Shown here: positions 57,806-64,000 of the stretch, one piece after another
Layout: the number at the start of each line of letters is the position of its first letter
Position numbering within the stretch: the first letter of the stretch is position 1
Assembly (NCBI RefSeq): GCF_000331515.1
Contig: NZ_AMZO01000033.1
Location: 62,001 to 126,000, forward strand
DNA from: Photobacterium marinum
GTDB lineage: Bacteria; Pseudomonadota; Gammaproteobacteria; Enterobacterales; Vibrionaceae
DNA length: 64,000 nt
Direction: 5' to 3'
Notes under the pieces: model-generated
Told to the model about the DNA's origin: nothing
Database searches by the model: none
Seen by the model: only the letters and a program-made list of their open reading frames with translations
Made by a program: the position numbers and the translations under genes

Positions 57806-59143
57806 TTAAAGCTTCTTAGCTGCGTCCAGCGGCAGGTTAACCTGTACCTTCAAACCACCATCACTGCGGTTGGTAACGGAAATCGCCCCTTCATGCTGAT
57901 CAATAATCCGCTTTACGATTGCCAGGCCAAGACCGGTCCCTTCCGATTCACAACCACGGGCAGTATCTCCCCTAGTCAGCGGCTGAAACATCTTCGCTAC
58001 CTGATCCGGTTCAATCCCCGGGCCGTCATCTTCAACACAGAACCAGGCAGTCTTGCGATCGGCGGTTACACCGCTGGCAATCCTCACCCAGCCGTTACCA
58101 TAACGCAGGGCATTGGTTACCAGGTTGGCTACCGAACGCTTGATCGCAACCCCGTTAACGTGCACCACGCCGGGAATATCATCCAGCGCCAGCTCAATCT
58201 CATGTTCATAACCGCCTTCGGTTTCCGCCACTTCCTGCAGCAGTAAGTTGAGCTCAAGCGCTTCTTCTTCCTGCTTTTTGGTCGATTTGAGGTAATCCAT
58301 AAACTGGCTGATGATCTCGTTACACTCTTCGGTGTCCTTAATCATACTCTCAGCCAGATAACTGTCTTCCGGCGACATCATCTCAGTTGCCAGCCGGATC
58401 CGAGTCAGCGGTGTGCGCAAGTCATGGCTAACCCCAGCCAGCAGCAATGCCCTGTCTTCTTCCAGCTGCTTGATGCCTTCCGACATGCGGTTGAACGATT
58501 TGGTTACCGCACGAATTTCCGATGCACCGCGCTCAGGCAAATGCGGTGGCGTCTCTCCCCGAGCAACTTGCAAAGCGGCTTTCTCCAGTGCCACCAGCGG
58601 GCGGTTCTGGATCCGGATAAACAGCCAACCACCGGCAATCACCATCAAAGCTATCACCAGGCTGTACTGGAACAGCGGCGCAAAATCCTCTTCCTGCAAT
58701 TCAGACAATGGGATCCGCATCAGAAAGCCCGGCATCGCCGCGCAGCGCATCCACAACACATAGCTGTCCGCCCCCAGCACCAACCGCACTTCCGTCGGCG
58801 CTTCCAGAGCCCGGGTCATCTCTTCGCTTAGGTATTCAATCTCGGTGGCCTGCAGGAACTCCTGGTTATCCGGGCTGCCATCCGGATGCAGGGTAACCCC
58901 CAACTGCTCCAGCAACCGCCGCCGGACCGGGGTATCAAGGTGGAAAGTCTCACCGTCAGCCAGCTCAACATCTTCTTTGAGCATCAGCCGCACTTCATAG
59001 GCCAGAATCCGGTTGAACTGTTGCAAGCTGGGCAGCAAGGCATAGTTCAGGACGGCCAGATAAGAAAAAATCTGGCTGGCTATCAGCAAGCCAGCCAGCA
59101 GGATCAGGGTACGGGTAAACGTACTGCGCGGGAACATCCGCAT
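57806..59143 (-). CDS. envZ: EnvZ, osmosensor histidine kinase
   Basis: The 445-residue kinase has TM1 at about 12-32, a periplasmic segment at about 35-158, TM2 at about 159-176, HAMP and the HisKA box [20 protein letters not shown] with His240. ATP-lid motifs are [23 protein letters not shown] and GTGLGLAIV. It phosphorylates and dephosphorylates OmpR. The gene follows ompR with a 27-base gap on the minus strand. Confidence 0.95.
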   Translation of the reverse strand: MRMFPRSTFTRTLILLAGLLIASQIFSYLAVLNYALLPSLQQFNRILAYEVRLMLKEDVELADGETFHLDTPVRRRLLEQLGVTLHPDGSPDNQEFLQATEIEYLSEEMTRALEAPTEVRLVLGADSYVLWMRCAAMPGFLMRIPLSELQEEDFAPLFQYSLVIALMVIAGGWLFIRIQNRPLVALEKAALQVARGETPPHLPERGASEIRAVTKSFNRMSEGIKQLEEDRALLLAGVSHDLRTPLTRIRLATEMMSPEDSYLAESMIKDTEECNEIISQFMDYLKSTKKQEEEALELNLLLQEVAETEGGYEHEIELALDDIPGVVHVNGVAIKRSVANLVTNALRYGNGWVRIASGVTADRKTAWFCVEDDGPGIEPDQVAKMFQPLTRGDTARGCESEGTGLGLAIVKRIIDQHEGAISVTNRSDGGLKVQVNLPLDAAKKL

Positions 59144-59170
59144 TATGATTGCCTCAGATTAGGATTCAGT

Positions 59171-59890
59171 TTATGCCTCTTTGCCGTCAGGAACGAAGAC
59201 ATAGCCCAAGCCCCAGACCGTCTGAATATAGCGCGGACGACTCGGATCTTCTTCAATCATCCGGCGCAGGCGGGAAATCTGAACGTCAATCGAGCGCTCC
59301 ATCGCTGAATATTCACGGCCGCGGGCCATGTTCATCAGCTTATCACGGGACATCGGTTCCCGGGCATTGGTCACCAGGGCTTTCAGCACCGCAAACTCAC
59401 CGGACGTCAGTGGCATGGATTCATCACCGCGGAACATCTCACGGGTACCCAGGTTAAGGCGAAACTCACCGAACTCAATCATCTTGCCTTCGGCACTCGG
59501 TGCACCCGGTACTTCGATGATCTGGCGGCGCAATACGGCACGAATACGGGCCAGCAGCTCACGCGGGTTAAACGGCTTCGGCAGATAATCATCAGCACCG
59601 ACTTCAAGGCCGACAATCCGGTCAACTTCATCGCCCTTGGCGGTCAGCATCAGGATCGGCAACATGTTATTGGCATTGCGCAGGCGGCGGCAAATCGACA
59701 GGCCATCCTCCCCCGGCAGCATCAAATCCAATACCATTAAATGAAACGTTTCGCGGGCCAGCAAACGGTCCATCTGCTCACCGTTCGCTACGCTGCGGAC
59801 CTGGAAGCCCTGCTCCGACAGATAGCGCTCCAACAGCGCACGCAGGCGCATGTCATCATCAACAACCAGAATCTTAAAATTTTCCTGCAT
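59171..59890 (-). CDS. ompR: OmpR, osmoregulatory response regulator
   Basis: The 239-residue regulator begins MQENFKILVVDDDMRLRALL, with phosphoacceptor Asp55 in LMVLDLMLPGEDG and YLPKPFNPRELLARI. The winged-helix domain contains RSIDVQISRLRRMIEEDP and YIQTVWGLGYVFVPDG. It controls porin and other envelope genes. ATG 59890 gives the E. coli length; a tandem ATG three bases earlier is equally close to GGTAGGTA. Confidence 0.96.
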   Translation of the reverse strand: MQENFKILVVDDDMRLRALLERYLSEQGFQVRSVANGEQMDRLLARETFHLMVLDLMLPGEDGLSICRRLRNANNMLPILMLTAKGDEVDRIVGLEVGADDYLPKPFNPRELLARIRAVLRRQIIEVPGAPSAEGKMIEFGEFRLNLGTREMFRGDESMPLTSGEFAVLKALVTNAREPMSRDKLMNMARGREYSAMERSIDVQISRLRRMIEEDPSRPRYIQTVWGLGYVFVPDGKEA

Positions 59891-60299
59891 CATTACCTAC
59901 CTGCATCATCTTCGCACCAAAAATCACCACAGTGCATTTGCTGTTTATGTTACCCAAACCACCCGGCGGTTACCCCGCAAACAGAGAAATAAATTGTTAC
60001 GTATTATGTCCATAGTGCACAAAACTTAAGTCGTGCCCCGGCTAACAATTTCACGATTAATTTTTCCTATATGAGTCAGGTTTGTCTCATTCACCATGTA
60101 TATCAGATGGTTAGCACTGATAAATTTGATAACAAAATACCATTCCCTATAATCACAATAATCAATTGCTTGCACTGAATTTATACATACAAATCATCGT
60201 TGCATAGCAATCTTCTATTCTGTCACAACATACATCTGTAACTGACACCATGCAATTGCACTCCACATTGCCGCAGTTACATCAGCCAAGATAACAATC
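59891..60299. other. Divergent intergenic region between ompR and the GDSL hydrolase gene
   Basis: 409 bases, no gene. It carries the hydrolase promoter at 60126-60153 and must hold the ompR promoter on the other strand, for which I see no clear hexamers. The right part is A/T-rich. A loose dyad ATGAG...CTCAT is near 60070-60091. Confidence 0.5.
60126..60153 (+). promoter_or_regulatory. Sigma-70 promoter of the GDSL hydrolase-chemoreceptor operon
   Basis: TTGATA (60126-60131), a 16-base spacer, consensus TATAAT (60148-60153), about 150 bases before the start codon, which leaves a long leader. Confidence 0.65.
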
Positions 60300-61343
60300 A
60301 TGAAAAAATTCGCACTAACGACACTTCTGACTCTATTGCCATTCTGCTCCCATGCCGCAGAATTCGACCACATCACCAACTTCGGTGACAGCCTGTCCGA
60401 CATCGGCAACAAGCACATGATCACCGTTGATATGAACCAGGCAACGTCCGGCAAAATCGGCATCCGTGCCGCCAAGCCAAACTTTGACGGTCGCTTCAGC
60501 AACGGACCGGTATGGACGGAATACCTGGCCGGTTTCCTTGCCAAACCAGCACCAGTTCGTGGTCACGGTGAAATTGACAGTCAGGTTGTACTAAAAGATC
60601 AGGCCGGCAAACAAATCACCTACCACTATCACCATAACGCGCTGCCAGGCACCAACTGGGCTGTCGGCGGTGCAATGTCCGGCCTTGGCAACTTCCTTGA
60701 TATTGATGCCGCCAAAGGCTTCACTGCCAAGTCCGGCCTTGATGTACTGACTAACACTGGCCAACAAATCAAACTGCACATCGCCAACAAAGGTCAGTTC
60801 ACAGGCAATGAGCTGGTCAGCTATATGAGTGGTACCAACAACCTGTGGTTCACCCTGTTCGGCGATCTTAACCAGACCGGTGACAAGGCCGCAGGCTTCG
60901 CCCTTACCGATATCGAAAACCTGATCGATGCCGGAGCCAAACAAGTCCTGGCCGCCAACATCCCTGACTTTATCGATGCACCGTGGTTTGCCGGCCAACA
61001 GGAAAAAACCACCCGTTTTATCCAGTCACACAACCAGGCACTGAAAGTCGGCCTGGACCAGCTGGCTGCAGCCCACCCGGACGTCGAGATCTATTACTTT
61101 GATGCCTTTGCTCTGTTCAACAAAGTCAGCAACGAGGTGAAAACCAAAGGTAAATATCAGGACAAGGAGCTAGCGATCACCCTAACAAACGTGACTGGCG
61201 AAGCTTACAGCTATGCAACCGGCAAAGTCATTGCCCAACCGAACCGCAACCTTTTCTGGGATGGCCTGCACCCGACAACGGCAATGCACAAGATCATGGC
61301 TAAAGAAGCGGCCAACCTCGTCATAAGCGGAAGGACATTATGA
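60300..61343 (+). CDS. Secreted GDSL/SGNH-family esterase or lipase
   Basis: The 347-residue protein has a 19-residue signal peptide ([19 protein letters not shown]). SGNH blocks are [14 protein letters not shown] (Ser31 nucleophile), [26 protein letters not shown] (Asn) and [12 protein letters not shown] (Asp321, His324). The set is complete, so it should be an active serine esterase, lipase or acyltransferase acting outside the cytoplasm. It is shorter than the thermolabile haemolysin phospholipases of vibrios, and its substrate is unknown. It overlaps the downstream chemoreceptor gene by 4 bases (ATGA), implying translational coupling. Confidence 0.88.
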   Translation: MKKFALTTLLTLLPFCSHAAEFDHITNFGDSLSDIGNKHMITVDMNQATSGKIGIRAAKPNFDGRFSNGPVWTEYLAGFLAKPAPVRGHGEIDSQVVLKDQAGKQITYHYHHNALPGTNWAVGGAMSGLGNFLDIDAAKGFTAKSGLDVLTNTGQQIKLHIANKGQFTGNELVSYMSGTNNLWFTLFGDLNQTGDKAAGFALTDIENLIDAGAKQVLAANIPDFIDAPWFAGQQEKTTRFIQSHNQALKVGLDQLAAAHPDVEIYYFDAFALFNKVSNEVKTKGKYQDKELAITLTNVTGEAYSYATGKVIAQPNRNLFWDGLHPTTAMHKIMAKEAANLVISGRTL

Positions 61344-63439
61344 ATTTCAAATCCATACGTCACCAAATCATTATAGGCGCGGCAACGTGCCTGTTTTTCT
61401 CGCTGCTGGCAGTGCTAATGGTTGGAGTGAAATACTCCAACCAGCTGGAAGAGATGGTCTACGGCAAAACCCATGCTTTTGCCGATCACACCCTGAGCCA
61501 GCTGCTCGAGGAAACCGGTAAGTTCCATTCTGGCCAGATCCAGAGCCAGCTGTCGGTGGCGATGAACTCGGTCGAGGCCATGGCCAGCGTCATCTCCGGA
61601 ATGGCAGATAACCGCGACGGACAGAACAAAGTCACCCGTGAAGAACTGTCACTGATGGTGCGTGACTTGCTGGCTGGCAACCAGCAATTCCTCGGTACTT
61701 ATATTGCATTCGAGCCGAATGCCTGGGATGGCAAAGATGATATTTACGAAGCAATCGACGGCAAAGGCCAGTTCAATGTGTACTGGACCCGCAGTGGCGA
61801 CAACCAGCTCAAGCCGTCATCAGTCGACACGGATCGCTTCTACATTCAGAAGCAGACTAACAACGGCACCCGCGTCAGTGAGTGGTATCTGTGCCCGGTC
61901 GAAAGTGGTCGCAGTTGCCTGATCGACCCTTGGGCCTATAACGTTCAGGGTCAACAGATGCTGATGGCCAACCTGGTTGCCCCAATAAAAGCTAACGGTC
62001 GCCCTATCGGTATGATTGGTATCGACCTGTCGGTGAATTTCATCAATGAACTGGCACTTAAACTTCAGAAAGAGAAATTCGGTCCGAATGCCCATATCAG
62101 CATTATCAGCTACCGCGGGGTAGTCGCAGCCGATACCGCCCCGGACGCGAAGCTGGGTAATGTCCTGCCGGACTGGAACCGATACCGCTCTCAGTTCCAG
62201 GCTGGCCAACAGCTGTGGCTATCAACCGACAAGTACTCAAGCCTGGCAACCCCGATTAAAGTCGGCAACACTGCAACTTCGTGGATGCTGTGGATCTCGG
62301 TACCGAAAGCCGAGCAGCTGAGTGAAATTAATAAACTGCAACACGAGCTGGAATCCTCCTTCGATGAGTTCCTCAACAGCCAGGTTCTGGCCGGGGTACT
62401 AATCTCCGTAGCGGCACTGGCCGTGCTGTATATTCTGGCCAAGCGCATCTCCACTCCGATCCAGCAGGTGGTTCAGCTGGTACAGCAACTCAGCCAGGCC
62501 GGAGGGGATCTGACCTACCGGATGGATGTCACCCGTAAAGATGAAACCGGCGAGCTAATGTCTGGCATTAATACCCTGATGGCTTCCCTGCAGGGGATGA
62601 TCCGCGATATTGCCGGCTCCGTCGGCCAGCTGAAGCAAGCTGCCAACCACTCAGCCGATATAGCCCAAACCTCGCATACCGATGTCCAGCAGCAACGTCT
62701 GGAGCTGGAACAGGTGGCCACCGCGATTAACGAAATGGCCTGCACCGCCAGTGAAGTAGCCAACAACGTCGCCAATACGGCCGGCTCGGTGGAAGAAGCC
62801 AACCAGGCGATCACCCGCTGCGGTAACGTAGTCAATGACAGTGCTGATATGGTCAACCAGCTGGGCGAGGCAATGGAAAACGCCACCGCAACCATTACCG
62901 AACTGGAAACCCAGAGCCATCAGATCCGCTCGATTCTGGAAGTCATCCGTACTATTTCGGATCAAACCAACCTGCTGGCACTGAATGCCGCCATTGAAGC
63001 GGCCCGTGCCGGCGAACACGGCCGGGGATTTGCGGTTGTCGCCGATGAAGTCCGCCAGTTGGCATCCAAGACCCAGAGCTCGACAGAAGAAATCCAGCAA
63101 ATGGTCGACCGCTTCCAGAGTCAGATCCAGATGACCGTCGATACCATCACCAGTAGCCAGACTTTCAGCCACAATAGCATTGAAGGCAGCAAGAAAGCGG
63201 TTGAAGAGCTGGATGCACTGATGGCAACCACATCAACCATCCAGGAAATGATGTGCCAGATTGCCACCGCCGCCGAAGAGCAGCATCAGGTGACGGAAGA
63301 CATCAACCGCAATATCAGCGCCATCACTGACATCACCACCAAAGCCGCGCAAGGTGCGGAGATGTCCAGCCACGAGGCGCAGGGCATGCTGACCCAGACC
63401 AGTGACGTCGAAGCCAAACTGAACAAGTTTAACTTCTGA
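61340..63439 (+). CDS. Methyl-accepting chemotaxis protein with double-Cache sensor, coupled to GDSL hydrolase
   Basis: The 699-residue receptor has TM1 at about 10-29 and a large periplasmic domain at about 35-340 of dCache_1 type ([60 protein letters not shown]). TM2 is at about 350-368, then HAMP and a signalling domain with [20 protein letters not shown] and [17 protein letters not shown]. dCache_1 receptors bind amino acids, amines, carboxylates or other small molecules. The start overlaps the hydrolase stop, so both proteins are made together. No C-terminal CheR-binding pentapeptide is visible (ends KLNKFNF). Confidence 0.92.
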   Translation: MNFKSIRHQIIIGAATCLFFSLLAVLMVGVKYSNQLEEMVYGKTHAFADHTLSQLLEETGKFHSGQIQSQLSVAMNSVEAMASVISGMADNRDGQNKVTREELSLMVRDLLAGNQQFLGTYIAFEPNAWDGKDDIYEAIDGKGQFNVYWTRSGDNQLKPSSVDTDRFYIQKQTNNGTRVSEWYLCPVESGRSCLIDPWAYNVQGQQMLMANLVAPIKANGRPIGMIGIDLSVNFINELALKLQKEKFGPNAHISIISYRGVVAADTAPDAKLGNVLPDWNRYRSQFQAGQQLWLSTDKYSSLATPIKVGNTATSWMLWISVPKAEQLSEINKLQHELESSFDEFLNSQVLAGVLISVAALAVLYILAKRISTPIQQVVQLVQQLSQAGGDLTYRMDVTRKDETGELMSGINTLMASLQGMIRDIAGSVGQLKQAANHSADIAQTSHTDVQQQRLELEQVATAINEMACTASEVANNVANTAGSVEEANQAITRCGNVVNDSADMVNQLGEAMENATATITELETQSHQIRSILEVIRTISDQTNLLALNAAIEAARAGEHGRGFAVVADEVRQLASKTQSSTEEIQQMVDRFQSQIQMTVDTITSSQTFSHNSIEGSKKAVEELDALMATTSTIQEMMCQIATAAEEQHQVTEDINRNISAITDITTKAAQGAEMSSHEAQGMLTQTSDVEAKLNKFNF

Positions 63440-63466
63440 TCATAGGCTCTGAGCTAGCCCCCCTTT

Positions 63467-63499
63467 GTTCAGGCCCGCCCTAAAGGTTCGGGCCTGAAC
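63467..63499. repeat. 11-bp hairpin downstream of the chemoreceptor gene
   Basis: GTTCAGGCCCG and complement (63467-63477 with 63489-63499), 11-base loop, no T-tract on either side. A possible Rho-assisted end or mRNA stabiliser. Confidence 0.5.
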
Positions 63500-63659
63500 G
63501 AAATCACCGCCAGGCCCCTCTCGGATAAAATCTGTCCCCGCCAAATGAGAATTCTCCCGCCTTCTTGATTTTCAGCCACAATATTTTCAACCGGTGAGAT
63601 TGACGCCACCGACAAACCATAAGACTATTTGGCAGGCATTAGGAAGCTGGACAACAACA

Positions 63660-64000
63660 ATGAAGACCAACTTAATCACGCGCGAAGGCTACAACAAGCT
63701 CAAAGACGAGCTCGATTTCCTGTGGAAAGAGGAACGCCCTGAAGTCACAAAGAAAGTCACCTGGGCCGCCAGCTTAGGCGATCGCAGTGAAAACGCGGAT
63801 TACCAATACAACAAAAAGCGCCTGCGCGAAATCGACCGCCGGGTCCGGTATCTGCGCAAGCGGCTGGAACAGGTCCAGGTGGTTGACTACTCACCACAGC
63901 AAGACGGCAAAGTCTTCTTCGGAGCCTGGGTCGAAATTGAAAACGAAGACGGCGAAACCAAAACCTTCCGTATCGTCGGCCCGGATGAAATCTACGGCCG
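63660..64000 (+). CDS. greB: GreB, transcript cleavage factor (3' truncated by window edge)
   Basis: 113 codons are visible from ATG 63660: [59 protein letters not shown], then the start of the C-terminal FKBP-like domain ([26 protein letters not shown]). The [10 protein letters not shown] tip carries the acidic residues that reach the RNA polymerase active site. GreB rescues backtracked polymerase. The basic loop and the W at [10 protein letters not shown] favour GreB over GreA. The gene continues past the window. Confidence 0.94.
   Translation, partial: MKTNLITREGYNKLKDELDFLWKEERPEVTKKVTWAASLGDRSENADYQYNKKRLREIDRRVRYLRKRLEQVQVVDYSPQQDGKVFFGAWVEIENEDGETKTFRIVGPDEIYG

Overview
The window is ordinary gammaproteobacterial chromosome with one accessory-looking stretch, the LPS core locus. 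Gene content and order point to Vibrionaceae, most likely Photobacterium or a close relative. The evidence is enterobacterial-type blocks (cytR-ftsN-hslVU-menA-rraA-zapB-glpFK-glpX-fpr, cpxP/cpxRA, cysE-gpsA-secB, gpmM-envC, mutM-coaD, radC-rpmBG, coaBC-dut-slmA, rph-pyrE, gmk-rpoZ-spoT-trmH-recG, ompR-envZ, greB) combined with a short FtsN, a KdkA/OpsX-type LPS core and several chemoreceptors. The genus is inferred, not proven. Both window edges cut genes: cytR on the left and greB on the right. I saw no tRNA, rRNA, CRISPR array, integron attC site or insertion sequence.

1-13.5 kb: end of cytR, cell division (ftsN, zapB), the HslVU protease behind a heat-shock-like promoter, menaquinone synthesis (menA), RNase E control (rraA), then glycerol uptake and phosphorylation (glpF, glpK), fructose-1,6-bisphosphatase II (glpX), a SufR-like regulator paired with fpr, a DUF3135 protein, a tautomerase-family isomerase and tpiA. 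13.5-25.5 kb: pfkA, the Cpx envelope-stress system with a perfect CpxR box, trmL, cysE, gpsA, secB, a membrane rhodanese, gpmM, envC and yibQ. 25.5-39.2 kb: a TetR regulator and the LPS inner-core/O-antigen-ligase locus (hldD, a glycosyltransferase-deacetylase fusion, waaL, glycosyltransferases, an acetyltransferase plus the remnant of a second one, waaF, waaA, kdkA, an opsX-like gene, a waaE-like gene and a third GT9 gene). Its 29.4-31.6 kb part is visibly A/T-rich. 39.3-56 kb: coaD, mutM, rpmBG, radC, a chemoreceptor, coaBC, dut, slmA, pyrE, rph, yicC, gmk, rpoZ, spoT, trmH, recG. 56-64 kb: a PurR-like operator in front of xanP, ompR-envZ, a secreted GDSL hydrolase overlapping a chemoreceptor gene, and greB.

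Functional threads: glycolysis/gluconeogenesis genes cluster loosely (glpFKX, tpiA, pfkA, gpmM). Envelope biology recurs (Cpx, EnvC/YibQ, LPS core, SecB, OmpR/EnvZ). Nucleotide metabolism is served by pyrE with a leader attenuator, dut, gmk and xanP. The least explained items are a roughly 104-bp inverted-repeat-bounded, multi-hairpin element between zapB and glpF, the GDSL hydrolase/chemoreceptor pair, the SufR-like regulator/fpr pair, and the truncated acetyltransferase in the LPS locus.
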